Source of the DNA: an uncultured Lachnospiraceae bacterium
GTDB lineage: Bacteria; Bacillota; Clostridia; Lachnospirales; Lachnospiraceae
Reading direction: 5' to 3'
Length of the DNA stretch: 64,000 bases
NCBI GenBank assembly: GCA_947623805.1
Contig: CANQHZ010000001.1
Location: 18,342 to 82,341, forward strand
The translations under genes and the position numbers were made by a program. Within the stretch, counting starts at the first letter, position 1; every line of letters starts with the position of its first letter. Positions 26,136 through 35,599 of this stretch are shown in pieces. A model generated the notes under the pieces. The model ran no database searches. It saw only the letters and a list, made by a program, of their open reading frames with translations, and was not told the origin of the DNA.

Positions 26136-28229
26136 TTAGAGTTTCTTAATGTTTTGGTTTGCTCCGGAAATCATGGTTTGTATATCATACGAAACGACAA
26201 TATTTGAGTTCGCATGTATCTTGTAAAACTGTTTCATTACCCTATCCGCTACCATCCTGCCATTGTCAATATCCGTGCCTATCAGTATTATGAAATACTG
26301 CACACTGCTGTAGCGACTGCCTATATCAACCATGCGCAGCGATGAAGCCGCCGCCACCTCCAGCGCCGCCATGGCGTTTTCAAACACCTCGTTGTCAACC
26401 CTGTTGTTATTCATATCGCTTATGGTAAAGAGAATTGTCTGCACCTTTTCGCCGTCGCGCTTTACACACCTTGATATATAGCTGTAAAGCGTCTTAAGCT
26501 CCTCGTACTCCACCTGAAAAACGCCATCAGTCTTGTCCATTCGTCCCTCTATCATATAGCGGATATGCTCGAGGTCCTTGCCAGTCCTATTTACATCGCC
26601 CAAATCATTGCCATTATCATAAAAAGCATACGCGTTTTTGCCGTTTTTCTTTATGTGATAAAGCGCCTTATCCGCTTTATGGTAAAGCGTCTTATAATTA
26701 CGTCCGTCTAGCGGCGTGACGGCCACACCTATCGAAACAGTTACAAGTCGTCCCCAATTTGCGTTCGTTTTCTTTTCATTAAAGCCGTCTATGATGCTTT
26801 GGCACTTTTCATGTATTTCTTCTTTTTTTGTAATGTCGGCAAGCAGTATGACAAACTCATCTCCGCCAAGGCGAAAAGCTATATCGCCGTCACTTATATT
26901 ATTTTTGATTACTTCGGCAATAGTCCTTATTGCATTGTCGCCGGCAATATGTCCGTATGTATCATTTACCGTCTTGAAATTATCCATATCAAGCATCAGC
27001 AATGCCCCAGCGCGGCGATTATGCAGGAACAAATCTATATTTGTCTCGCCGTGGCTCCTGTTGCTAAGACCTGTAAGCACATCTGTAGAAGCCTCATTCT
27101 TGATACCTGCCGTGTATTCCGCGATTATCTTGTTGAGCAGCTCGCTGCTCTCCTTAGCAAGCTCAGCCTCCTTTTCCTCCGACGCTGCATCTCCGTCGCC
27201 GACACGCGCTCCCGTATGGTGCACGCAAAAGCCCTCTTTCAGCATGGCGACAAACAAATCGGTAAGCTCAGGGTCAAACTGCGTACCCCTGTTGTTTTCA
27301 AACTCTGCAATGACATTGTCAATCGACATCTTGCCTCTGTATATCCTGTTTGATGTCATCGCGTCATAGCTGTCCGCTATGCCTATAATACGCGCGCATA
27401 TGGGTATATCCTCACCCTTTATGCCATATGGATAACCTTTTCCGTCATACCTTTCATGATGGTAAAGCGCCCCGTCTGCCACATTCTTTATCATACGGAT
27501 ATCCTTTAATATATCGTTTCCGATGATAGGGTGCTTTTTGATAATGTCAAATTCCTCTTTGCTCAGCTTGGTGGGCTTATTCAAAATAGAGTCGGGCACA
27601 CCGATTTTTCCTATGTCATGAAGAAGTGCAATGTAGTGAATATTTTGTATCTCGTCCTCACTCCAGCCAAGTCTTTCGGCTATCGCCTCGGCGCAGACCG
27701 CTACACGCAGCGAATGTCCTGACGTGTACGCATCCTTTGCGTCTATTGTGTTTGCTATCGCCATAATGGAATTAAGCGATACCTTTTCCACAAGCTGCGT
27801 TTTTTCCTCAAGACGCGTCTCCAAATCCTCTCTAAGCTCATAGAGTTCTATCGTGCGGCTTATCCGGCTTTGCATAACCATAGGGACAAACGGTTTGACG
27901 ATAAAGTCCGCCGCTCCAAGCAGCAGACACTCATTTTCTGTCTCGGGATTTGAATCGCCTGTCAGAAATATAATAGGAATTTTTCTCCATACGCTGTTTT
28001 TTTGGATTTCACGCATAGTCTCCCTGCCGTCCATACCCGGCATATGCAAATCAAGCAATATCAGTTTTGGCACACATATCTTCAAAATCTCCAGTGCTTC
28101 TTCACCCGATTTTGCCGTTATAATCTTGTAATTTTTTTCAAGAATTTTCTGCGCCACGGCAAGATTGAGCCTGTCATCATCCACTATCAAAACATCCGCG
28201 TTTCCAACTACCCTGCTACCATCAACCAT
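26136..28229 (-). CDS. Response regulator with HD-GYP and GGDEF domains
   Basis: A 697-residue cytoplasmic protein with receiver domain (about 10-125, phosphoacceptor Asp60, Lys112), HD-GYP domain (about 145-330, HD at 204-205, HHERYDGKGYP), and GGDEF domain (about 375-540, motif GGDEF at 455-459). It has the parts both to make and to hydrolyse cyclic di-GMP, with output set by phosphorylation. The last 125 residues look like a second, degenerate GGDEF domain (IGSRYSSVQYFIILIGT). The start at 28229 follows GGAGG by five bases; an ATG 12 bases upstream lacks one. It follows the hybrid kinase gene on the same strand, which may be its phosphodonor. Confidence 0.92.
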   Translation of the reverse strand: MVDGSRVVGNADVLIVDDDRLNLAVAQKILEKNYKIITAKSGEEALEILKICVPKLILLDLHMPGMDGRETMREIQKNSVWRKIPIIFLTGDSNPETENECLLLGAADFIVKPFVPMVMQSRISRTIELYELREDLETRLEEKTQLVEKVSLNSIMAIANTIDAKDAYTSGHSLRVAVCAEAIAERLGWSEDEIQNIHYIALLHDIGKIGVPDSILNKPTKLSKEEFDIIKKHPIIGNDILKDIRMIKNVADGALYHHERYDGKGYPYGIKGEDIPICARIIGIADSYDAMTSNRIYRGKMSIDNVIAEFENNRGTQFDPELTDLFVAMLKEGFCVHHTGARVGDGDAASEEKEAELAKESSELLNKIIAEYTAGIKNEASTDVLTGLSNRSHGETNIDLFLHNRRAGALLMLDMDNFKTVNDTYGHIAGDNAIRTIAEVIKNNISDGDIAFRLGGDEFVILLADITKKEEIHEKCQSIIDGFNEKKTNANWGRLVTVSIGVAVTPLDGRNYKTLYHKADKALYHIKKNGKNAYAFYDNGNDLGDVNRTGKDLEHIRYMIEGRMDKTDGVFQVEYEELKTLYSYISRCVKRDGEKVQTILFTISDMNNNRVDNEVFENAMAALEVAAASSLRMVDIGSRYSSVQYFIILIGTDIDNGRMVADRVMKQFYKIHANSNIVVSYDIQTMISGANQNIKKL

Positions 28230-28292
28230 AAAATCCTCCATACCGCTTTCGCGACTTAAAATCGGAAATTAAAACGCCTGCCCCGAAAATTC

Positions 28293-31200
28293 TCAGTGTT
28301 TTGTCCAACGAACAATACAGCCTACCAGTTGCTCAAGACTAAGCGGTTTTGTTATGTGCTCGTTCATACCCGCATTTTTGCTTGCGATTATATCCTCTGT
28401 AAATGCGTTTGCTGTCATTGCGACTATCGGAATAGTCTTCGCGTCCTCCTGACCTGACGCGCGTATCGCCTTCGTCGCCTGATATCCATTCATTATCGGC
28501 ATCTGTATATCCATAAAAATAAGGTCATAGTAGCCTGCTCCTCTTTCACGGTATATGTCAAGCGCCTCCTTGCCGTCCTCCGCGCTCTCGACCTTTATGC
28601 CGAGGTCGCTTATAATCTCCACGGCAATCTCGCGGTTCAGTTCATTGTCCTCGACAAGCAGGATATGCTTGCCTCCCAAATCCACGTCTTCATATCGGCG
28701 CGCATAATCCAAAAACTCGTCCGCCTTTTTCTCCGTCTTATCCTGATATTTCAAAAATATCGTAACCGTAAAGCACGAACCGACATTGACCTCGCTTTTT
28801 ATGTCTATAGTGCCGTTCATTCTGCGTATGATATTGAGAGCTATCGGCATGCCCAGTCCCGTACCTTCTATCTTGCTCACGCGCGAATCCTCTGCCCGGC
28901 TAAACGGCTCAAAAATCTGCTCGATATACTCCTTGGACATACCTATGCCGTTATCCTCAATCTCAAACACATAGCAGCCATACCCCGGCGCCTGCGACGG
29001 CCTTTCCTTTACTCTAAATTCCAGCTTGCCCCCCGGCGGCGTATATTTCACGGCATTTCCGAGAATATTTATAAATACCTGCTGCAGACGCATCACGTCT
29101 CCGATAAGCTCTTTATGTTCTATATCTCCGACGGTGAGCTTTATCTCATGCATTTTTGACTGCACGGACGGGCGAACCACATCGAGCACTCCCTGTAAAA
29201 GCTCATTGAGGTTAAATTCTTCCTCAACAAGCGTAATTTTGCCCGACTCAATCTTGCTCATATCAAGCACATTATTTATGAGTGAGAGCAGGTGCTTGCT
29301 TGCCGCGTCAATTTTGTTAAGGCAGTCCTCTACTTTCTGCGTGTTCCTGATGTGGAGCTGCGCTATCGTAGCCATGCCTATTATCGCGTTCATCGGTGTG
29401 CGTATGTCATGGCTCATCTTGGACAGGAACTCGCTCTTGGCAGCGCTTGCGTGGTTTGCCGCCTCACACGCCTCTTTTAGCATCTTCTGCTCGAGCTCCT
29501 CTCTGCGCTTGCTCTCTGTCACATCCTGGGCCACATACAATGCTTTTACGGGTACATCGCCCTCACTCTGCGCCAAAAGTGCAGTCGCGCGCACCCATGA
29601 ATATTCACCATTGCTATTGTCTGCATCCCTGTCAAGGATACGGTACTCCACGGCGATAAACGGACGCTCACTGCCAAGCGTTTCCCGTATATATCGACAG
29701 TTCATTTTTTCCAGGTACTCGGCACGGTCGTCAGGATGCACAAAATTCTGCGCATACAGCGCAAATACCTCCTCACATTCCGCTTCCTCCTTGAGCACCT
29801 CTCCCACAGCGCCCATTTGTATTATCGGATGCAGCGTCTCCATGCGCAAGTCAAGATAATATATCGAAAAAAACAATGTGCTTAGGCTGTTGATAATATG
29901 CTGTTTTTCACGCTCAGCCTCAAGCGCCGCGTCCTCTTTAATTTTTCTCTGCGTGATATCCCTGCCCAAAATGCTCACAAGGACATTCGTATCCTGACGG
30001 CTGAAAAAAACCTGCTCCTCCAGCCACTTTACCGTCGTATGCTTTGACCTAAACTGATATGTAAATTCGTCGAAGTCCTCTACCTCTTTCGCCTTTGCGC
30101 GCAATGCGTCCAGCGAAAGCACGCTCAAAAACCGCTTTGCGTCGCGCTCATCTATGAAATCGTCACACGCCTTAAGCAGATAATGGTTCCAATCACCGAT
30201 ACGATTGTCCTTATTCTCACCTTCTATATCAAGGTAGGCACGCTCGCAAATCCCTGTATCCAAATCCACTATGTTCATGACATTGTAATGCGACCTTATG
30301 ATTGCGGAAATGCGCTTATCGCTCTGAGAACGCCTTATTTCCTCGCGCTTGTGCTCATCGACATCCTGCTGGACAAGAATAGCATACGCTCCGCCGTCAT
30401 CATCCATATAAAAATGAGCCGCTACGGATACATAATGATATTTGCCATAGAGCATACGCCTACACATCAAAGTCGTTTTCTTTTCATTGCCCTTGCTTGC
30501 CGCCCTTAAAGCCTCCCATGAGAATTTGTCAAGCATTTCCGCCCTGCTCTCGGGATGAAAATACCGCATAACCATCTTGCCCAGCACGGCATTCCACTCA
30601 ACTATTCCCTGCTCCAGCAAATCCTTCATATCATCAGATACCAGCGTAGGACTTATCATGCCTGTAGCAAGCTCGATAATATAAATGCCAAAATTTTTCT
30701 CGCTGACTGACTTCAATATCTCCTTATGACGTATGTTACTTTCCTCAAATTCCAGACCTTTCCTGTATGCGTCCTGCACATCCTTGACGTAGAGCATCAC
30801 AGTCTGATTATCGTCGGCGTAATCATAGTCGGGCACAATCTCCATCGTATACCATCTGTACACGTCTCCAACTTTGCGCCTGTAAGTACAGCTCAGCACT
30901 TTTTTGCCTCTTTTAAACTCCTCGCGCAGATATTCTATGCGGATGAATTTCTCAAAACGCCCTATATCTCTTATATAAACATTACCGTTTTTCAGAAAAC
31001 TGCGAAACCATTCTGACAGACTATGTATCTGATTGCCATAGTCTAAAAGCGTATTGCCCTCGTCCTCCCTGACTATACCAAAACTGTCAGTAGTCAGATT
31101 CGCCCTCAAAATACGGTTGTAGGTATAGCCCATAGTCTCAGCGTGCGGCGTAATCTGCAGCATAATGGCGGGAATACTGTTCTGCCATGTTATGCGCGTA

Positions 31201-31460
31201 GCAATGACATCTATTATGCTGCCAAACGGACTGTCATAATGTACTGCTCTGCCTTCGTTCTTTTCGCCCATATATATAAGCGGACAATTACCGCATGCGC
31301 CCGAAAACACCTCGTTGCAAATCAGACCTTCCCGTGCGGCAGGAACAATCTCTTTTACATATCTGTTCAAGTATAAAATTTCATGACTGTCTTCACGTAT
31401 TACATACACACCTGTTGTGTGCATCGAATCCAAAAGCAGCCTGTAATCCTCAATTTCCAT
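28293..31460 (-). CDS. Multi-PAS hybrid sensor histidine kinase
   Basis: A 1055-residue kinase without clear transmembrane segments, so probably cytoplasmic. The order is about four PAS-like domains (residues 1-640), HisKA with the phospho-His in LSKMSHDIRTPMNAIIG (about 680), HATPase (DNGIGMSKEYIEQIFEPF and GTGLGMPI), and a C-terminal receiver with FMDIQMPIMNG. The first PAS region contains several Cys residues (NEVFSGACGNCPLIY), which could bind a metal or sense redox. It can feed phosphate to its own receiver or to the REC-HD-GYP-GGDEF protein encoded 63 bp downstream. The start ATG follows AGAGGTG. Confidence 0.9.
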   Translation of the reverse strand: MEIEDYRLLLDSMHTTGVYVIREDSHEILYLNRYVKEIVPAAREGLICNEVFSGACGNCPLIYMGEKNEGRAVHYDSPFGSIIDVIATRITWQNSIPAIMLQITPHAETMGYTYNRILRANLTTDSFGIVREDEGNTLLDYGNQIHSLSEWFRSFLKNGNVYIRDIGRFEKFIRIEYLREEFKRGKKVLSCTYRRKVGDVYRWYTMEIVPDYDYADDNQTVMLYVKDVQDAYRKGLEFEESNIRHKEILKSVSEKNFGIYIIELATGMISPTLVSDDMKDLLEQGIVEWNAVLGKMVMRYFHPESRAEMLDKFSWEALRAASKGNEKKTTLMCRRMLYGKYHYVSVAAHFYMDDDGGAYAILVQQDVDEHKREEIRRSQSDKRISAIIRSHYNVMNIVDLDTGICERAYLDIEGENKDNRIGDWNHYLLKACDDFIDERDAKRFLSVLSLDALRAKAKEVEDFDEFTYQFRSKHTTVKWLEEQVFFSRQDTNVLVSILGRDITQRKIKEDAALEAEREKQHIINSLSTLFFSIYYLDLRMETLHPIIQMGAVGEVLKEEAECEEVFALYAQNFVHPDDRAEYLEKMNCRYIRETLGSERPFIAVEYRILDRDADNSNGEYSWVRATALLAQSEGDVPVKALYVAQDVTESKRREELEQKMLKEACEAANHASAAKSEFLSKMSHDIRTPMNAIIGMATIAQLHIRNTQKVEDCLNKIDAASKHLLSLINNVLDMSKIESGKITLVEEEFNLNELLQGVLDVVRPSVQSKMHEIKLTVGDIEHKELIGDVMRLQQVFINILGNAVKYTPPGGKLEFRVKERPSQAPGYGCYVFEIEDNGIGMSKEYIEQIFEPFSRAEDSRVSKIEGTGLGMPIALNIIRRMNGTIDIKSEVNVGSCFTVTIFLKYQDKTEKKADEFLDYARRYEDVDLGGKHILLVEDNELNREIAVEIISDLGIKVESAEDGKEALDIYRERGAGYYDLIFMDIQMPIMNGYQATKAIRASGQEDAKTIPIVAMTANAFTEDIIASKNAGMNEHITKPLSLEQLVGCIVRWTKH

Positions 31461-31555
31461 GCCGTTCACCTCTGGCTCTGTAAGCCTAAATACCCATTTT
31501 TTTTATTTTATCACACTTATAGGACAAAAGCTAATTAATTTTATAACTTATGTAT

Positions 31556-31592
31556 AAAAAATAAGGACACAGCCAAAAAAGCCATGTCCTTA
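31556..31592 (-). terminator. Intrinsic terminator
   Basis: On the minus strand TAAGGACA pairs with TGTCCTTA around a 15-base loop and is followed by TTTTTT. It lies just downstream of the DUF5722-like gene and before the histidine kinase gene. Confidence 0.7.
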
Positions 31593-31613
31593 ATAATTTT
31601 TATTGTATTCCGA

Positions 31614-33203
31614 TTAATTTACTCCCAAAGATGCCCAGCTCGCCGCTCCCAGATATGGAAGCATTGCGTCTGAATATGAAGTGTTTGCCGTATCCATATA
31701 TTTGAATACATTGTAGGCAACTTTTGGAGCACCTGTATCAGTCATAATTCCTACAGCCATGCCATCGCTCACTACCTCTGATGCATTGTCAACCTGCCTG
31801 TGTATAATAACACCTTCTATAAACGGATTGGACGCCGTGAGCTTGTATGCATATACCATAGCGGCCGCCTGCATATTTTGGTCAGTAGGTATTTGCGGAT
31901 TATATGACGTAAAGCCCATCTCAGAAATCAATATGTGCCTTACAGTACCGCTGGGCGAAAGCAGGAAATCCTGAGCCATGTGGTTTGTGACTACATCTAC
32001 GTTTGTAGGATTTATCATGCGTGAATTATCCGCATGAGTCACAAGATTCATGCCCGCATAAGGAGCAGGGATATTCCAAAACATGCAGTTGTACAGTGGC
32101 ACAGGATGAGGATGAATCGAAAGTCCCCAGTCGATATTTCCACTTGCGCTTATATTCCTGGCAAAACTGTCAACTATTTGTCTGCCTTGATATGCAAGCT
32201 TATTTGAATCAGTATGCGTCCATCTCTGGTCAACATTTATAAATACTCGTGCACCCGCATTTTGACTCTTTATGGCGTTATAGCAGAGGCGCACTTCTTT
32301 TGCGTACTGCGCGGCAAATTCCTCCGCGCCTATATTTCCCATATAATGCCACGGTGAATTGTTATTTACCTCATTGCCTATAATCCAACTGTGAATCGTA
32401 CCTTTTGAACCTGAGTAACGGTTCGCAAGGAATGACATAAGCGCCTCGATTTTTTCCACGGATGCCTGCTCGTTTACATTCAACGCATAACAGTTTTTGC
32501 CTGCCTCACGCGCAGCAGGGAGAAGCAAATCCAAAGTTGCAGGATTGTATGTGTTCTTTATAATCATGATGACATTAGCGCCCGCATTTGAGAACATCCC
32601 GCATACAGCATCATACTCAGCGACAACGGTCGCGTTAAAGCTGTAATTTTTTCCGTTATATGTGTAATTTACACCGCCTGCCGTAAAAAATCTACTTACG
32701 TCAAGCTCATATGACGCATACCCTGCTCCCAAATCCTTTAACTGCGCCGCATATCTGCTGTCCGCTGTAAGACCTTTCTTTGATTTGACAGGATAACCGG
32801 TCGCTTTTGTCGCAACAGCCTCCGGATTTGTTATATACATCTCCTGGCTTACGGGCACAAAAACACCGCCTCGCAGCGCTGTGACAACAAACCTTGAATA
32901 AAGCTTCGAATCCGCCTTGTTAAAATTCAATGGAGTAGTAAACTGCGTAAGCTCCGCCGCCGGCGCTGACGCACAATAATCAACTCTCGAACCTATACCC
33001 ACTTCATAAGGCTTAAGTTCAAACAAATAATACTCGCCCGTATCGCTCTGTGCCACAGGGCCTAATGAAACTACAGTAACCTCCTGTCCTGTAATAACGC
33101 AGTTGTAAATCGTGACAGGCTGCTCAGCCGCAAGTGCCGTCGCAGACATCAGAAAAACAAACAGCATAGACAGGACAAGCCACAAACTCCAATTTTTTCT
33201 CAT
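31614..33203 (-). CDS. Secreted glycosidase-like protein (DUF5722-like)
   Basis: A 529-residue secreted protein. Residues 1-25 are a signal peptide (WSLWLVLSMLFVFLMSATALAA). A beta-rich N-terminal region is followed by a TIM-barrel resembling DUF5722 and GH families: WIIGNEVNNN offers a Glu as acid/base and LISEMGFTSY a Glu as nucleophile, spaced as in clan GH-A enzymes. A glycoside substrate is probable but not identified. The start at 33203 follows GGAGG by seven bases. The gene has its own promoter (33276-33304) and terminator, so it is a separate transcription unit beyond the T7SS cluster. Confidence 0.78.
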   Translation of the reverse strand: MRKNWSLWLVLSMLFVFLMSATALAAEQPVTIYNCVITGQEVTVVSLGPVAQSDTGEYYLFELKPYEVGIGSRVDYCASAPAAELTQFTTPLNFNKADSKLYSRFVVTALRGGVFVPVSQEMYITNPEAVATKATGYPVKSKKGLTADSRYAAQLKDLGAGYASYELDVSRFFTAGGVNYTYNGKNYSFNATVVAEYDAVCGMFSNAGANVIMIIKNTYNPATLDLLLPAAREAGKNCYALNVNEQASVEKIEALMSFLANRYSGSKGTIHSWIIGNEVNNNSPWHYMGNIGAEEFAAQYAKEVRLCYNAIKSQNAGARVFINVDQRWTHTDSNKLAYQGRQIVDSFARNISASGNIDWGLSIHPHPVPLYNCMFWNIPAPYAGMNLVTHADNSRMINPTNVDVVTNHMAQDFLLSPSGTVRHILISEMGFTSYNPQIPTDQNMQAAAMVYAYKLTASNPFIEGVIIHRQVDNASEVVSDGMAVGIMTDTGAPKVAYNVFKYMDTANTSYSDAMLPYLGAASWASLGVN

Positions 33204-33275
33204 ATCCATTCCTCCATTTTTTACAAAATGTTCACTGTTACCTTGCCATACGTTTAAACACAACGAGATGTTTTG

Positions 33276-33304
33276 AGTATATCATCTATCTTAATTTCAG
33301 TCAA
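33276..33304 (-). promoter_or_regulatory. Promoter of the DUF5722-like gene
   Basis: TTGACT (33299-33304), a 17-bp spacer and TATACT (33276-33281) on the minus strand, about 73 bp before the start codon. Confidence 0.75.
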
Positions 33305-33357
33305 TACACGCAAGAAACTATTTCTAACGTCAGCACTTCACTGCTGCCGACTTAGCA

Positions 33358-34422
33358 TCAATATACCGTACTCACATTGGTAATCGCATCATTCACAATG
33401 TTAAAACGCCATACACTTTTTTTATCACTGGGGCAAGTAATGTAATACATATTATTCATGTACTCAATATAATAGGGAATCCCTTTTGATTGAAATTTAG
33501 GATATATATTTTCATATATGCCATCTGCGAGGCTTGCCAAATCATTTGTCCTGATTATCGTAGCCTTGCTTTGATTATAATTTGCGTCAGTGGAAACCGT
33601 AATATAAAAGTAGCTGCCGATAGGCATAACCTGCACCATCCCCGATATCTGTGGCGTTACCGGAAAACGCTTGAGTACTTCCAGCGTATTTTTGTCTGCT
33701 ATGATGATACTTGAGCTGCCTACCGCGGGGAACAAAATCTGATTGCCTGAAATAGTAAACGAGCGCACATACAGCCCCATCAATTCCTTGATGAATCTCA
33801 CTTCGTCAAGAAATACAGTGTTGGCACCCTCATCGCGCCTCATAATATACATTTCCCCCGTCATCGAACTCCAAACATAAAATGAATTTGTCTCCGCGTC
33901 ATACTTTATGTAATGCGGGCGTACGCCTATATTTTCAAACTTCTGCGTATTTTGAAATCTGCCGTTTTTTCTTTCAAACACAAGTATTCGATTATTTTCT
34001 GTGTCTGTCACCAAATATACGCTGCCGTCACTTGCTATAGCATGCGGAAGCTCGACATCATTCGTCATAACCTGCCAGTCTTTTATATTAGTCTTAAGAT
34101 TTGCCGAATATAAAACCTGGTCATGGTAGCAGTCCACAATAAAATAGTATCCTCCCTCGTATACAATCTGCGTCGGCGCCTTTAATGAGCTATATGGATT
34201 ATTTCTATTATTGTAGCGCTGATTTTTTTCCGAAATCTGGTCCGCCATCAGATGGCCCATATCATATATGACACTCGTGTCAGTTGCCTCAACTATTTTT
34301 CTTCCGCTCGCATCTGTCAGGATATCAGATTCCGTGCTCTCGTCCGCATAAGCATTAATGCCCAATAAACATGCACATATCATTGCGCTCATAAACGCTC
34401 CCGCCAATTTCCTAAATGACAT
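33358..34422 (-). CDS. Secreted beta-propeller (NHL-like) protein
   Basis: A 354-residue exported protein with signal peptide (residues about 4-26). The rest is built of repeated beta-blade segments such as PTQIVYEGGYYFIVDCYHDQ and PHAIASDGSVYLVTDTENNR, each with a turn like D-x-x-N/H-x-R/Q. This is characteristic of NHL or six-bladed propellers, which bind proteins or sugars. No catalytic motif was recognised. The start at 34422 follows GGAGG by five bases. It lies 33 bp after a phosphoesterase gene and is the last co-directional gene of the T7SS supercluster before an independent promoter. Confidence 0.75.
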   Translation of the reverse strand: MSFRKLAGAFMSAMICACLLGINAYADESTESDILTDASGRKIVEATDTSVIYDMGHLMADQISEKNQRYNNRNNPYSSLKAPTQIVYEGGYYFIVDCYHDQVLYSANLKTNIKDWQVMTNDVELPHAIASDGSVYLVTDTENNRILVFERKNGRFQNTQKFENIGVRPHYIKYDAETNSFYVWSSMTGEMYIMRRDEGANTVFLDEVRFIKELMGLYVRSFTISGNQILFPAVGSSSIIIADKNTLEVLKRFPVTPQISGMVQVMPIGSYFYITVSTDANYNQSKATIIRTNDLASLADGIYENIYPKFQSKGIPYYIEYMNNMYYITCPSDKKSVWRFNIVNDAITNVSTVY

Positions 34423-34455
34423 ATTTTCCTCCATTTCCATGCCGTCTTCCATATA

Positions 34456-35580
34456 TTATGAAACTGACGGCACTACATGAATCACACCGATAAATCCCAT
34501 AAACGCAGGCGCAAAAATATGCTGTGTCACCTGCTCTGAAATATTTCCATCCCAAGATGCGTGCAGATGTCCTGCCAGCACATTGCATACCTGTGTATCT
34601 TCAGAATAAATCTCGCTAAAATACTGTCTTGTCAAATCATTAGGTATATTATCACCTTCATTTGAAAAGTATGTCCAATAATAAACCTTATTCCTCACCT
34701 GCATAGAGTATTCCCTAAGCCCGTCATCCTGCGCCTCATATGGCACATGCGTGACAATTATAACAGGTTTGTCTTTCTGCTTTGCCGCATCATACTGTTG
34801 CTTTATTATCTCATATTGCTGCTGCGTTATATCCTTGTTTGAACGATTCACACCTATTACAACAAAATCCTCAAAATCAAGATATTTATCGTTTAAATCA
34901 TCTCCGTCTATTTCCTTGTGCATCTCCCAAGCTTTTTCTTCCGTCAGAGCCTCCCCTCCATACCAAAAACCGTAGTCATGGTCTGCCCTGATATAGAGCT
35001 TTGGAATATCGGGATTAAGCTTTTCATACTCCTCCTTAAATGTGTCAAGGTTTGACCTGCTGCAATAGTCAAGCATATCCCCGCCAAAAATTATTCCATC
35101 AAACGGCTTGCCGTCTATTTGTGTATAGTTTAGGTATTTTATTATCTCCGGAAGAAGCTCATCACTATGCTTCACTTCATCCTCAGATTGAGCAGGATTT
35201 ACAAATAATGTTTCGTACCGTTGTTCTATCGCCTCCGAAAATTCCTCCATGACATCGTCCGCCGGCTCTTTGTCGGTAATCATATGCAGGTCGCTCACCC
35301 ACGCGAGTGAATACTCACGACTTATGCCGGGCAGCTCTATAGTTATCTCCTCTATCTGAAAATCATATTCTGGAGCGGGATAGTCCACAGCCTCTTGAGC
35401 TTCCGTGCTTTCCTCCTGTGTCTGAATTTCCGTGCTTTCCTGCGTTTCTTCCTGCGTCTGCGTTTCCCATTCAATTACGGCGGGAGGCGACTTTTTTTTC
35501 ACTAATATAACTATAGCTGCTGCCAGCAATATGATTGCCGCCAGCAGCATAGCCATACGCCATATACGTTTCTTATCCAT
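34456..35580 (-). CDS. Membrane-anchored calcineurin-like phosphoesterase
   Basis: A 374-residue protein with an N-terminal membrane anchor (about 8-27), a Glu/Thr/Gln-rich linker (about 38-66) and an extracellular metallophosphoesterase domain. Metal-binding motifs are in order: WVSDLHM, IIFGGDMLDY, RADHDYGF (in place of GNHD), IIVTHVPYE and LAGHLHASW. It probably hydrolyses a phosphoester outside the membrane; the substrate is unknown. It continues the operon-like run of minus-strand genes after the pseudokinase gene (19-bp gap). Confidence 0.82.
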   Translation of the reverse strand: MDKKRIWRMAMLLAAIILLAAAIVILVKKKSPPAVIEWETQTQEETQESTEIQTQEESTEAQEAVDYPAPEYDFQIEEITIELPGISREYSLAWVSDLHMITDKEPADDVMEEFSEAIEQRYETLFVNPAQSEDEVKHSDELLPEIIKYLNYTQIDGKPFDGIIFGGDMLDYCSRSNLDTFKEEYEKLNPDIPKLYIRADHDYGFWYGGEALTEEKAWEMHKEIDGDDLNDKYLDFEDFVVIGVNRSNKDITQQQYEIIKQQYDAAKQKDKPVIIVTHVPYEAQDDGLREYSMQVRNKVYYWTYFSNEGDNIPNDLTRQYFSEIYSEDTQVCNVLAGHLHASWDGNISEQVTQHIFAPAFMGFIGVIHVVPSVS

Positions 35581-35599
35581 AACTTATATCAATATCCCT

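Noticed and set aside
26716..27369. Open frame of 217 codons on the plus strand
   Set aside because: It is antisense to the HD-GYP/GGDEF gene and its translation is Ser/Leu-rich without domain features.
29026..29859. Long open frame of 277 codons on the plus strand
   Set aside because: It lies wholly antisense to the histidine kinase gene, has low-complexity Ser-rich translation, and no ribosome binding site; the kinase domains are unmistakable.
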